Source: Daphnia pulex (lineage: Eukaryota; Arthropoda; Branchiopoda; Diplostraca; Daphniidae). From it: DNA of 64,000 nt. Position 1 is the first letter of the stretch. Every line of letters starts with the position of its first letter. The notes beneath the pieces are model-generated. The model worked only from the letters and a program-made list of their open reading frames with translations. It had not been told where the DNA came from and made no database searches. A program made the position numbers and the translations under genes. Below, one piece after another: positions 1 to 24,266 of this stretch. Location of the stretch: the NCBI RefSeq assembly GCF_021134715.1, contig NC_060017.1, positions 6,386,001 through 6,450,000 of the forward strand, read 5' to 3'.

Positions 1-300
1 GGAAAAAGGGTGTCCTTTTGAATACACCCAACTCACATGGGTGTACACAAGGACATTGCAAGAAATCGGAAGAAGAGATACATAACTCGACCGACATCGG
101 TAGTTTCTCCAATGAAACGGGATGTTGTTTATCTAACAAAAAAATAAAAAAAAATCGGTTAAGAAGAATATTAACAGCACAAAAGAAAAAGTTACAGTGC
201 CAACAAACTGACATGCATCGACAGGGGGCTTACATGATAATTTAGTCTAGAACTAACATTTCACAAATTTGGAACAGATTCTGTAGCTTTATAATTGTAC
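1..300. repeat. Dispersed repeat, copy A (truncated by window edge)
   Basis: This stretch resembles parts of copies B (1221-2660) and C (37360-38690). Shared blocks include the CACATGGGTGTACA segment near 35, the CTCGACCGACATCGGTAGTTTCT segment near 87 in shortened form, GGGATG..TTATCTAA near 119-137, and CATCGACAGGGGGCTTACATGAT near 216. Compared with B and C, about 300 bases between the TTATCTAA block and the CAGGGGGC block are missing. I see no transposase or reverse transcriptase ORF. The class of element is unknown, and similarity to the other copies fades after about 290. Confidence 0.6.
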
Positions 301-683
301 AGGTGGTCAATTTATGGAGTCTGTCTAATCACAAGCAATTAGGGTACGTCAAATGAACTGAAAATATGGCCTGCCAACTTCACTATAGTATTCTGCGAAC
401 CCATTATCAAACAAAGGGGCTCGAGAACGAGCGAGCGGATATATGTTGTAGGGATCGGGATTGCTTGTTATTATAAAACCACACGCGTCCGGAGATAAAG
501 GATAAGATTAATAATCTGTGAAACCACATCCAAATAAAGCGTGCGGTTACTTGCAACCGACACGTAGACATTCATTAATGCTTTGCATTAGACGCGCCTT
601 TATACTTTCCGGCCAGTCGGAGTAGGGTTGTACGGTACTCTACTAATGTAACAAGTTACTCCGCGTCAATCAGTAGAACAAGA
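301..683. other. Gene-free stretch upstream of the small secreted peptide ORF
   Basis: I see no gene here. It may hold the promoter of the ORF starting at 684. An initiator-like TCAGTAG lies at about 669 and a weak TATA-like TTATACTTT near 599. Their spacing does not fit a classical TATA-Inr pair, so neither is called as a promoter. Confidence 0.3.
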
Positions 684-878
684 ATGCAGTTGCACATCAT
701 TCTGAAATTTGCCATTATTTTCGTTCTGTTAACGAGCTCAATTGGTGGTTCTAACACCATGAGACTTCCGGATAGACATCCAGATTCCTTGAATGCTATC
801 GGGGTCCTCGGTTTGAGTAAATGTGGCAATGGTCAAAAATTTAATTATAAACTGAATCGCTGCATGAATGTTTGGTAA
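684..878 (+). CDS. Small secreted peptide with one cysteine pair (64 aa, unknown)
   Basis: This is a complete ORF of 64 residues. Residues 1-22 look like a signal peptide, with a hydrophobic core of Ile, Leu, Phe and Val ending in SSIGG. The predicted mature part is about 40 residues and has just two cysteines, C47 and C60, in the spacing CGNGQKFNYKLNRC. A C-x-G-x(n)-N-x-C ending is seen in many short secreted arthropod peptides, but I do not recognise a named family. The ORF lies between repeat copies A and B, and an AATAAA follows 200 bases downstream. A possible GT..AG intron (876 to about 938) would change only the last residues. Shortness and lack of conservation data limit confidence; it could be a chance ORF. 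Confidence 0.45.
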   Translation: MQLHIILKFAIIFVLLTSSIGGSNTMRLPDRHPDSLNAIGVLGLSKCGNGQKFNYKLNRCMNVW

Positions 879-1081
879 TATCGTTTCTCTTTCAGATGAT
901 TTAATACAAACTTTATTGAGTTTATTTTTATTTTTAGGTTTGGCTAATCCGAAATTTAAAAAAAAAAAAGTCACAGTCGGAATGGAAAGGAGTTTCGCCA
1001 TGGTTTATTTTTACCCTTTAGTCTGGATTGAAATCTTTGCGCTGTTGATTTTGTATGGTCTAACGGATTCTTTGTGAACGC

Positions 1082-1087
1082 AATAAA
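1082..1087 (+). terminator. Candidate poly(A) signal AATAAA
   Basis: A canonical AATAAA lies about 200 bases downstream of the small secreted-peptide ORF on the same strand. It supports a transcript end there but does not prove one. Confidence 0.35.
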
Positions 1088-1220
1088 TACTTGACATGTC
1101 AACCGTCTCCGTGTTAGATTTCGGCAAGCTCATTGTCATAATTTACACCATTACACGAGGGAATGCTCGAGATTGTTTTCGCGCATATCAAAACCATTTT
1201 TTTTTTCTTTATTTCCGCAT

Positions 1221-2660
1221 AACGAAGAGGTGCCACTGAGGCGGCAGATCCCTCTAGTAGTCTAGTTGCATTTTGCTTGAAGTTCTTTAAGTTAAAATAT
1301 TTTTGAATTTGATTGTTTACCCACAGACAAAGTTGTGAGATACAAAACCGGGCCTGATCTGAAGTCGTTCTAAAAATGAGTTATTTAAATGAACCTTAAC
1401 TGGGTACACAAAAACGGCAAGTGAAAACAGTTCTAACCGCATAGCTCAGAAATAATCGTACTCCATATGATTTTTACTTTTTAGTCAACGCCACCAAATA
1501 CTAAAAATTAAAAGAAGATAAAAAGATAGTAAATTTTTCCTACCTTTAACCCTGGGAATTTCGACCAGGCATCCAAAAGTGCTCCATCCGCAGTAAAGTT
1601 GAATACGCCAGACAGGATATAAAATGGGGTCCTTGACTCCTTGTGAATATACTCCTTCACATGGGTGTACATGAGGGTAGAGGAAATTTAAATAAAGGGG
1701 AAGAACTCGACCGATATCGGTATCGGTAGTTTCTGCAACTGCAATCGAACAGGATGCTGTTTATCTAAACAAATCAAAACAAAAAATGGTTACGATAAAT
1801 ATTGACAAAAACAATAAGGAAGGAAAAATGACACAATTTCTAAACCATAATCATGGAATAAACAGGAGAATTTCAGGTTTACATGGAATATACTGCATTT
1901 TTGCAAGTCAGGAATCATTAGCATGTCTAGCAGGTTATAAAATAAAAGTAATGAATATCCTTACCCAAGTGATACTGAGATTGTTGTTGGTGACGGTGAC
2001 AGGTCAATGAACAATGACCAACAGAAACAAAACTGGCACATCTTGTGGTTATGATGGCTGGCTCAGACCTCAAATCTGCAAAAAGGTTACAGTCGGATAC
2101 AGTGCAAATAAACTGTCACATTGCATCTGCAGGGGGCCTTACCAATAAATGCTAGTCAGAAAATTGTAACATTTCACTGATATTAAACAGGTTTATCTTA
2201 TATTTTAGCTCCCATAATCATTCTTTTTGCATTCTTAGTTTTATTTACCCGCCAAACATCATATGAAGTGGAGAGCATGGAGAGTAGCGACTCCAGAGTT
2301 CACAAGAAGATCACACTTTTGTAATTTGATTTGTTGCCCTATTTGATTGAAGCCACGTTCATGATCTATTAAAACTTAAGTTACACGTTTTCAATCGTTC
2401 GGTTTGCTATGTAATTTTCAACTTTGTCTCTTTAATCTTCTTCAAAACTTGGAAGTTGGAAATAAAAAAAAGCAGACGACGCCAATATTCAAATTTGCCA
2501 ATGAATCAATGATGTTTAAGATATCGATATTTAAAAAAAATCGACTCCCCCCCCCCCTAAATCCAAACCGCTTAAAATAAAAAATTTTAAACCATAATAA
2601 AAACTTTCAGAGCGGTTTTTTCACACTGCGCTGAGGGTCTTGGAAGCCAAGAGGAAATAA
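1221..2660. repeat. Dispersed repeat, copy B (about 1.4 kb)
   Basis: This copy is colinear with copy C. Shared landmarks in order are GAGGTGCC..GGCGGCAG at the left end, ACAGACAAAGTTGTGAG (about 1326), CTGATCTG.AGTCGTTC, ATAGCTCAG.AATAA, TCAACGCCACCAAA, CCAGGCATC.AAAG.TGCTCCATCC, the CACATGG block (about 1660), TTACCCAAG..GAGATTGTTG, CAGGGGGC, ATCATTCT.TTTG.ATTCTTAG and a terminal hairpin-like TCTTGGAAGCCAAGA at 2638-2652. It has no coding capacity that I can support. The ends are inferred from where similarity to copy C begins and stops. It could be a non-autonomous transposon or a duplicated non-coding block. Confidence 0.65.
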
Positions 2661-3116
2661 TGTATGAGATAATTGGTTGAGATGGACTGAGTGAAGAATA
2701 CGAACAAGTGAATATACAGTTTAATTAATCGTAATAGTTATTATGTCAACAAGATTGAATAGAAGGAGATTGCGTGTCATAAACGGTAAGTGAGAGTATA
2801 TTAGGATTTCCTTATAGGTCTATACTATCCTAACACAGGATGGACAGGAATCGATTTCGGAAATCGATTCCATAAATTTATCCGAAATTCATTTTCTACT
2901 ATTTTCCAACTGATCTTGGATCTATGGGATATTAATTTAAATCAATAAAAGAGAGACCGAAAATATCAAAGTTTTCTTACAAGTTCAGAGTGTAACAGAA
3001 ATGGAATATAAAACTGATGATGGGCAATGATTATAGAAAGTTAAATGAATAATGAAGACAAAGAGGAATAAAACCGGGTAAGTTATTAGAATAATTGACG
3101 CTTTCACTTTGAACAA
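2661..3116. other. Probable 3' flank / 3' UTR of the iav gene
   Basis: This AT-rich stretch lies just beyond the iav stop codon. I found no clear minus-strand AATAAA (TTTATT on the plus strand) in it, so the transcript end is not located. I see no gene. Confidence 0.3.
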
Positions 3117-6100
3117 TTAAATGTCGCCAATGATGTCATCGGGGCCGGGAGGTTCCGTGTCGCCGCCACCCAGCAGGTTGCCCAAATTCATTACGGCAGG
3201 CGACGCTGGTGATCGAAAATGATCCGCTTTGGCCTGGTCTATCCGCGACGAGGTGGAAGACAGCCCGTGTTCGGAACTCTCACGACGCATTGGCGATCGA
3301 TTCCGATTTCCTTTTGAGGCCGTCATCACATTGTACCTTTTGACTTTGCTGACCGTTGTCATTGACGCCATTTTCGACGTGTGACGATCTTTCGGCCTCT
3401 GGTTGTTGGTACTTTTCATCAATTTCGTGCTCAACATGGGACTGGACGGAAGTCGACCAGGCGGCGTTGTCCCGTCGTTGGAATTCGACCCGCTTATGTG
3501 GAAAACGACAACTGGATCCGCCGCCACAAAAGGTGATGGCTCCTCTTCTTTAGTTGGCATGGCGAACGGCGCAAGAGCCTGTGCAGCTGATCCACTGCTG
3601 GTGCTGGTGCTGCTGGTCGTGGAACTCATCCGCTGCGGCTCACTCCTGGGCATCACTCGCGTCGCCGTGTAGAGGCTTTCGTCTACACCACTACCACTGG
3701 AACTGCTGGCCAGGGACTCGTTGTCCGACACTTGGATTAATCGATCACCTGGAGTGCTTCTGGAGCTCCTCAGCTTCTGGATTCTTTGGTGATGATCTCC
3801 TCCTTCGGCGATCGTGGTGGATCGCGCCAGGTAGGAGCGGTGTTGAAGAAATGCTGTTTCGTCACTTAATGTGACTCTTTCGGATAATGGAGCCTCAGCT
3901 CCCCTGGGCACCAAATCCAGTTGAGGTGATGGCGGTCTTGGAATCTGTTCTTCTATGTGATAGATTCCTTCCGTCTGCTGTTGAGGAGGATCAGGGTAAA
4001 ACTCCATTGGAGCTACGACATTCGTCCGGCTAAACTGGTGATGTTTCCTGCGGGATTTCGTAGTGCGTTTGTTGTGGCTCTTTGAGACGGAAGGATCGCG
4101 ATGAATGGCAGCCAACAATTTGTCATCGACGACGACCGGAGGAATTTTCGGCTTCTTCAATTCCGTGTCGATGATAATCAACGGCTGAGGATCGGCGACG
4201 GCTGCCATTTTGGGTTCGTCAATCGACTGTCGTAATTCAATTAGATCGATGCTCTCCTCTCGGAAAATGTTCGGAGCTTTGGTTCTTATAAACTCGGAGG
4301 TGAAACTGCTACTGGGTAAATCCTGGGGTATTGTAGCAGTAAGCGGAATTGTACAAGGGAAAATGAGTCCTTCGATGGACCCCCCACCACCATAGATCAC
4401 TTCTCCTTCAATGGATTGTGCTGGAGAATCTAGAAGACGGGCCCGGAACAATGGCGGCAGGGAATCCTTGGGCTGTGAGTCGACCGACTTTTTCTGTTTG
4501 ACATTTGCACTCAACAAAGTTTGAGCAATGATTTCGTTTTCTATATCCGATAATTGCGACGAGTTGTCCAGTTGATCGATAAAAGACGGGCCGCTGTCTA
4601 GTGGGAGTGGTGGGAGGGGCGGAAGCGGAGGAAATATCGATGTCGACGCTGTCACTGTTGTAGGTGGAGTGGGCGTAACAAAAGGTGGTGACGTTGGATA
4701 AATGAGTGTACTGCTGGGCAACATCGGAGCAGGAAGGGGTGGGAAAATTTGCGTACTACCAGGTAGTACTGGAACTGGATCTGGAACTGCTGGAACTGCT
4801 GGAACTGGAATTGGAACTGCTGGAACTGGAACTGGAACTGCTGGAACTGGAACTGCTGGAACTGGAACTGCTGGAACTGGAACTGCTGGAACTGGAATTG
4901 TTGGAACTGGATCTGGAACTGCTGGAACTGAATCTGGTATGGCTGGAACCTGTGGAACTGCTGGAACTGGGGCTGAAGCTTGAACTGAAGCTGGAACTTG
5001 AACTGGAGCTGGGACTTGAATTGGAGTTGGATTTGCTGAAATTGGAGTTGGAACTGCTGAAATTGGAGTTGGAACTGCTGAAACTGGAGCTGGAACTTGA
5101 ACTGGAGATTGAACTGCAGATGAAGCTTGAGCTTGAGCTTGAACTGGAACTGGAGCTTGAGCTGGAGCTTGAATTGGAACTGATGGCGACATAGCAGCTA
5201 CTGGAGCCGTACAGGTGGACTCGAAAACATCTTCGAAAGGCAAGTTGAGTGACAGCTTGTTGAGAAGAGCTGCATTCAATGCTTCTTGATTGACTGGTCA
5301 CGAGGAATCAATAAATAGGATTAAAAATTGTGTATCTCAGAAAATAATGAGGTGTTGGACGACTTACTCGGTGGTGGAGCCGAGGTGTTATTGCTACCGC
5401 CACCGCCAGAAAAACCGGACATATCATTGAAGGCAGCACCGAAGGTAAATGCATCGACTCCCAGACCACCCCCGCCGTTCATGCCGTCCATTAGGAGCAT
5501 AGCAGCTGATGGTGGACAAGGTATAGGAGTGACGCACGGACTGCATAAAATCAATATATCGTCGGTTATTTTGACACGCAACCAATAATGAAATTCAAAT
5601 TATACCTGGCGTTGATGGAGGTAGTTGATGGCGTTTTAGGCTCCCAGATTTGACGGCGCAATTGATCGCCGGTAATACCTCGACGCTTAAGCTCCTTGAT
5701 CGTCCTTTTACCCACTCTCTGCATTGCAAAAATTAAAAGATTATTCAAATGAATCATGAGCGTACAACTCTATACGATATAACATACCTTCCAATTATTG
5801 AGTGCACCTTTCCTCTGTCGAGCTCTTGTTTTATTCTTACCTGATGAAAACAAAAGGGTAATTAAAGTGCGTTCAAGTGGAAAACAATTGAGAAGGAACT
5901 TTTACTTTTAATGACCATGACACCTCGTACTTCTTCTTGGGGCGGTGACCCGTCGCTGCCATCACTCCCGCCCGACACCTTAATGCTGTACGTCACCAAG
6001 TACTCTTTGCAGTTCATTTGGTTGACGGCCCTTTCCAGGGCAATGACGATCTTCGCCCATTGTTTCACCCATTCTTTCTCACTCTGCTGAATGACCAGGG

Positions 6101-8603
6101 CGTAGGTGTTACCCATCATAGCGATCAACATGTTCAACAGCAATATCGGAACCATAATCATGAAAATGACAAAGACGGTGGTTGTCACTGCCGGGTAAAC
6201 CGTGTCTTGCAGTGAGTTGTACTAAAATAAAAATAAAAAAGAGAAATTATTTTGTACACCTTAAAAGGCCTATCTATTATATTCTTACATTGTAGTCGCC
6301 AAGAGTCCAGTGAAATAGGCCCATCCAGGTGGATAAAAAGTTGCTAAACAGAGTTTTATCGGGATGTCCGCGGTGGAGGAAGAAGAAGGCCTGAGAGAAG
6401 GCCAGGAGCATGATGGAATAAATGATGGCAAAGGTGAGCATGTCACCAGTGATCATGCTATAAATCATCGTGACGAATGGCCCAGTCAGTCGAATAGCTC
6501 CGGCGAAAAACATGAGAAAGAACCAGGCGGATGGCAAGGCGAAGATAAGGATGGCTTCCTCTGCGTCTCGATTACCATAAAATCGGCACGGAATGCAAGC
6601 CAGCGTCAGGAAATTAGACGCCAGGAAAATAGCCTTGGCCGGATTGTTAGACTGTGCCAAGGCGATAGATTACTGGACAAATGAAAAGAAATGCGGAAAT
6701 CAAATGTAAATGCGGAATGCTTACGAGTTGGTAGAGGAATCCTCTGAGACCGACATTCTTCAATTCCGAGATCTGCTGGATGACGACGTAGCCAACGCAA
6801 CTGAGGCACGTGATAATCTCGAAACAGAAACGTGTGATATCCATGGCGTTCAACGCGTCGTAGTCGTCCGGTATGAGCGGTCTGTCACGTCTGGGTCGGG
6901 TGTACACTGCGATGCTGAGCACCAACAAGTGGAAGAAGAGAATGCCAAGACGTTTGAGAAATTGTCGCTGGGCGAACGTCTTCCATTTCTCTTCCAACAG
7001 CCGCTGAATGATGCCACCGTCCAGCATGTCCAAATGTTCCTCTTTAGTTCCGTTCAGGATAATCATAAGGGCGGAAGTCATGTCTGTGAACAAAAAATAA
7101 ACCATTAAAGACAAATTTAATTGACACTGAAAAATTAAGAAAAACAAACTGCAGCGCCCATCCGGAAGGATAGTGTCGAGAGCGTTGAGCGGATAAGCCG
7201 AGCAGGTGATATTGGAATAGCGCCAAAATTCTTTGGCTGTTAGTTCCAACATTTCGCGAAAAATGGTGGCTCGACCCAGGTGACAGGAGAGTGTCAATGG
7301 AGTTAGGCCGGCATTGTTGACGATGCCCATTTTAGCCTGGATGCGGGGGTGTCTCAGTGCGTAACCGTACATTTCCTTTATTTTTAAAAATTACATGACA
7401 ATAAAAATGTTATAGAATTTAGGCCTAGGGTAATAATGTAGTATACGTACCAGTTTGTTGCAGACCACCACCATGTGTAGAACCATATTGCCAAAAGAAT
7501 CTTGGCTGTTGGGATCGGCCCCTCGATCAATCAGCAAATTGTAGGCGGCCTCGTTGTTGCAACAAGCCGCCCACGATATGGGGTATTCACCAAAGTAAGC
7601 CAGACCTTCGTAATCGGTGGTCCGGCTCGGTCGGGCCCTCTGCTGGTCACGAGGCAAGAAGAACGTCCCTATATACACAAAACAACAAAACACAGATTCA
7701 ATCGATCGGAATTTAGGACAAAAGAAATGATTTACAGCCCAATATTTATACCTACGGCACGTTGTTCGACGACGGCACCAGCTTCCACTAGCAATTTGAT
7801 GACTTCTAAACTGTCGTAGGCGATGGCCAGGTGGAGGGCACTGGCTCCTGTGCATACGTTAGAGATGCCAAGAGTATGGATGCGTCAGATCGATAAAAAT
7901 TAATCGACCCACTTAATTATTTATCTTCAAGTCGTCTTCAATCAAACCTCTAAACTCATTTCCCTCGACGACGTCCAGCGCCAAATTCGGGAACAGGACG
8001 ATGAGCAGTTTGGCCAGTTTGCAGTGGATCGACGTGTTGCAGACGATGAGGACATGCAAGAGAGACTCGCCCAATGAGCCGCGGTAATCAAAGTTCCAAC
8101 AGGCGAGATGGTCCTTCCATCCGGGTACGTCTTCGTTGACCGGTACGCCAACCTATAATCATCCAAAATAAAAAGCCGATAGGGTTCGCAGTCAATCGAC
8201 CAATCTACTACAATTTGGGAAATAATCGGTTATAACTGACGTGTCGTTTGTTGCGGTACTTCCATTTGAGGTAGTCGGACCTCCTGACTATTTGCCCCTC
8301 TCCTTTGCGGTAAAGTAACAGCGGAATCTGTTCTTTGAGAAGCTCTTCGGTGGCACGGGGTCCTTCTTTGGTGAAGTATCGGATGAGATCGCCACCTTAT
8401 GGACGAGTATATATCAACATTTCAACACTTTGTACAGAGCTGGAAATATGGAACAATATTAGTACGATCGTACCTTTTTGATAATCGGCCAGTTGGTAGA
8501 GGAGGCAATCATCATCGGTGGAAGTGCGAGATGTCACTCGATCGAAAGCCGAGCTGTTCTGTTTGTTGAGTGGATCGTTTGCTTTTCCCTTGCAGTTGCC
8601 CAT
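3117..8603 (-). CDS. iav: TRPV channel subunit Inactive (Iav), 13 exons, about 1,527 aa
   Basis: Exons (minus): 8603-8474, 8395-8241, 8152-7948, 7847-7752, 7668-7451, 7375-7150, 7083-6725, 6651-6289, 6221-5906, 5840-5788, 5718-5606, 5540-5368, 5293-3117. All joins are GT..AG and in phase, totalling 4,584 nt. The start MGNCKGK has Iav-like spacing to the ankyrin block. Ankyrin repeats (about 100-330) carry [11 protein letters not shown] and [15 protein letters not shown]1-S5 lie at about 386-552, the pore ends in TLGDYN at 579-584, and S6 (about 598-625) reads [34 protein letters not shown] and [10 protein letters not shown] follow. The TLGDYN pore and this post-S6 block indicate Iav rather than its partner Nanchung. 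In insects, Iav and Nanchung act together in the cilia of chordotonal neurons in hearing and proprioception. The last exon adds about 720 proline-rich, low-complexity residues, so the protein is longer than I recall for insect Iav (about 1,100). Channel assignment is near certain. Confidence 0.93.
4767..5180 (-). repeat. Minisatellite in iav coding a Pro/Val/Ala tract
   Basis: The plus strand repeats variants of GGAACTGCTGGAACT and GGAACTGGAACT. The core at about 4767-4975 is nearly regular and the flanks to about 5180 are degenerate (GGAGTTGGAACTGCTGAAATT-type units). In the iav frame this encodes repeated [14 protein letters not shown] and APVQAP units. Because the unit is a multiple of three and lacks stops, other frames stay open too, giving shadow poly-Ser and Leu/Glu ORFs. 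Length is likely to vary between individuals. Confidence 0.85.
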
Positions 8604-11600
8604 CTCGGACGTCTAGTAGATTTCGGTCGGAATCTTCTTCACACACGATAAACACTAAATAACGACGCAACTATAACAATGGATATATGACGCAAATTAA
8701 CGTAGCAAAAACATCGTTAGGCACCGCACCCCGTTCCAGTCAGTAGTCAGTTCCGTCAGACACTGCAGTTCAGCGTTGCTCGTGCAGCCAGTTGGACAGT
8801 GTCGAATGACACGGGCCCTGTCGTCCGTTGCCTAGGCAACCCCAAAACACCCTCGCCACCCTCAATGTCGTCGTGAAAGCCGCCGCCGCGTGTTCTTTTT
8901 ATTTTATTTTTTTCCCGTTTCTTTTTTCGTGTGGCTATGGACTCGGCGCACTCACCAACCCCCTTCACTGTGTTCTTATATGTGTTTATGTAATTACATA
9001 GATATTTTTACAATTCGTGGTCATTCCTTTCTCCCTGCGGGTACATTATATAGGACGGAGAGCCAACACGGACGACGGGTTTCAAGGTTGTATAGACGAA
9101 TCTAGTAATAACGCAGTAGGCCTACATTAGCATGCTGCCATTGAATAACTACTAGGCGGACTTGCGATATTGCGTGATTACTTTGAAAAGAGATGTCATT
9201 TTAGTGCCTACGCTCAAGCCGCAGCGCTGTAACTTGGCTAGAGCATGAGCTACATGTTTATTGGTATAATAATCCCGACGAAACTGCGGTACATAACCAG
9301 AAGAACTCGTTCCTATATAGTCCAGGTATGTATTCACGTAACCTAGTTACCATTCAACCCCCTCGAATCAACCACCGTGTGTTATTACGCGGGGGCTAGA
9401 ACTGGAATTGTATTCCCGCGTTGACAACTTATGACTTCCATATCTATTCGAGATTGATGTAGTGGCCCGGCTCATTCTTCTTGGACGGACGGACGCGTTG
9501 ATGCCTTGTGTGTTTTCTGTTGGCTGCGTATACAGAGAGAATTGTGTGCTGCGCCGACTGGCTAAATACAAAAACTTCCTCACCCGACTGCGTTCGTTTT
9601 CACAGTTGCAGAGCGCAAACAAACATTCGACTTGTCGACGCGGGAATATGCCGAGTCGATATTCTAGCGTGACACGTATGCATAGCCAAGCTTTCGACTT
9701 TAGAAACTGCTCCCGCTATATTCTTCCAACTATCCACGTTGCCGATGGAATTGTTGTACTTTTGGGGTTGGAAATTTAGTTAAAAAACAAACAAACTAAA
9801 AATTGAGTATTTTCCTTAAACAATAAACCAGATAATATTTGGTTTATTATTAAGTTTAACCTAGTTTTTTAACTAAATAAAAAACTAAATAAATACAGTA
9901 AATTCCTAGTCTTCAATGTATTGAAAAAAACTGTACGTAAATTCTGAGTGTTTAAGTTGGTTCATCAACGAAATAACCACCAAGTGACTTGTTCACATGG
10001 ATGATGTTGGACAAGAAAACTCTGGGATACCTGAGATAATGCCTCCATCATTTTCTCTTCAAGTTTTCTTCTAATTCGGCCATGTGGCCTCAGCCTGGCC
10101 TCTGACAAGAAAGAAAGCTATGTCTGTGTCTGCCTCGGCCAGCTGTTTACACTTATAAATAATTCACTCACGTTTACAAAATTAAGACTTACCTGTCAAA
10201 ATAGTAGAATGACTGTTGTGAAGTGCACAAACTATTTCTTTATAGGTTTTATCTTTCATTTCTACAATTTATCTCAAAAACAATTAAACAAAAAGACGTT
10301 TCATCAGGTGTCGTTCACTAAATTGTAGTCTGCAATCCGGGATGACCAGATTTTGTATCTGCCAGATTGCGAGTCAAAAATAAACTACTTTAAAAAAATA
10401 CTTAAACTACTTTAAATTATCGAGTTTTTTAAATATTGAATTTGTTTTAAAAAACAAATATTCAATAAAAATAACTGGGTAAAAAAAAAACTAAATAAAA
10501 TAAAACAAAATAAATCGAATGAAACCAAGTAATGCGATAAAACTAGACGGAAAAACCGACATAAATAAAAGAATCGTGGAGGGACTCGAGGTAAATGTGG
10601 AAAAGCACATCAGATATCGACTTGTATTTTTTTCTTCTTCCAATACGGCGGCGTATATACTCGTTTTCCCTTCATTGTTTTGTATATAGTGAACGACGTC
10701 ACCGTTGCTCTCCGTCGTTCCTCATCCGCCATAAGCTGTATGGATCCGAAACAGAAGACAAGGTAAATACATCGAATCGTAGTAGTCCCGCGCACTCAGC
10801 CCTCACGCAGATACAAACACAAGAAAGACAGAGGCAAACAAAAAAAAACCAGACCGAAGCGCTCGTGCACGCACAGTGCACGAAACACGGAACACACAGC
10901 ACAGCACGGCCATACACTATATAAATATATTTATCGAGCTGCTGTGGCTGCACGCCGTCGTCTTCATAGAATTACAGTCTACAGAAATTTCGGGATTCTT
11001 TCTCAATCCGTTCGGCTTTTCTCCGTGTTCGGCCGTTTCTCATTTCTTTCCGTGACTCTTTATTTCTCTCCCCAACCCCCATTTTTCGCTTCACATAAAA
11101 GAGATTGTACGTGTTGTATAGATGTGCGTAGAAGAATAGGAGGATTAAACAGTTAAGCCCCAAAACCTTATGCCACTTATACAAAGTCCACACAGAGTCT
11201 AAGAAGAACATCATCAGAGTTTTGCATTCTTTTTTTGAGTAGTATTTTTCATGCCGATTTCTCTTTCAACGGCCACACACATACACACGCACTCAATCCA
11301 CATTTTTTGGTATACAGAAGATGATGAATTATAATCATTATTATACGGACGGGTCTCGATTGTTATTGGCCAATTGAATGAGGCCGATAACCAACAAAGG
11401 AGCCATCATGACACACACCTTGTAATATGCTCTACACGCATTTTAACTGTTTCAATAATTTCATGGTCATTATTCTGGTAACACGAGAGAAGAGATGAAT
11501 TGGATGGCGATGACTAACAGTTTAACAAGTTGTACCTAAAGTATATGTATGGGGCGAAAATGGTAGGCAGCAGTTTTTTCAAAGACTAGTCGGAACAACA

Positions 11601-11878
11601 TCTAATTATTGCTGTGGAGGAACAACTGGTATGACATTTGCCCAAAGTGCATAGTCTATTTTGTTGATGCAGTCAAAAAACCTTTTCCCCTATCTCTTAT
11701 CTGCCCCTTTTGTTCACCCGACATAAGAATTAACTGATTGCGAAGCCACGAGAGTTAAACAGAGCACAAAAAAAAATCTGAAACAAAACAGACAAAATAC
11801 AGAAACAAGGATGTAGTAATTATATCGACGCGTGTAGGATTGAATGAGTATTATTCGTGATTTGAGTTGTAGTAAATG
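8604..11878. other. Intergenic region between iav and Nuak
   Basis: No gene can be supported here. The part nearest 8604 should contain the iav 5' UTR and promoter. The part nearest 11878 should contain the Nuak 3' UTR; a minus-strand AATAAA lies at 11064-11059 and would make that UTR about 800 bases. The centre (about 9780-10560) is very AT-rich and has two short inverted repeats, at 9822-9848 and around 10435-10475. Confidence 0.4.
9822..9848. repeat. Perfect 9-bp inverted repeat in AT-rich block
   Basis: AATAAACCA (9822-9830) is the exact reverse complement of TGGTTTATT (9840-9848), with a 9-base loop. It sits in an AT-rich block (about 9780-10560) that looks like a remnant of a small AT-rich element, but I could not find matching terminal inverted repeats. 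Confidence 0.5.
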
Positions 11879-24071
<12,193 letters not shown>

Positions 24072-24266
24072 CTTGAAACTGCAACTGGTCCGGTTATTGT
24101 TTCAGTCATTCAAAACGGGGGGCGCGGGCACCCGTCGACCACCACCAGCACCACTGGCGTGTCAATGACGACAACAACTGGAATACGGCGCCAGGGGCGT
24201 TGGCATGGCACTTCTCCCGCGGCCAGCAGCACTGGTCCGCCCGACCCACCGTCAGCAAGAAGCTAT
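24072..24266 (-). other. Probable 5' UTR part of Nuak exon 1 with upstream splice acceptor
   Basis: On the minus strand a (GT)n-pyrimidine tract ending in TGCAG (AG at 24268-24267) resembles a splice acceptor. This suggests the ATG-bearing exon begins at about 24266 and that at least one non-coding exon lies further upstream. An in-frame TGA between this point and the ATG fits a UTR. This is inference only. Confidence 0.3.

Noticed and set aside
868..1077. 69-codon ORF overlapping the end of the small secreted-peptide ORF
   Set aside because: It overlaps the better candidate in another frame and runs through poly-A and T tracts with no recognisable feature.
4706..5194. 162-codon Leu/Glu-rich ORF on the plus strand
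   Set aside because: It is antisense to the same repeat, has no promoter and has purely repeat-derived composition.
4756..5301. 181-codon poly-serine ORF on the minus strand
   Set aside because: It is an alternate frame of the iav minisatellite. The iav frame is fixed by splice phase and channel homology.
9780..10560. AT-rich block considered as a MITE
   Set aside because: Short hairpins are present, but I could not match terminal inverted repeats or a target-site duplication.
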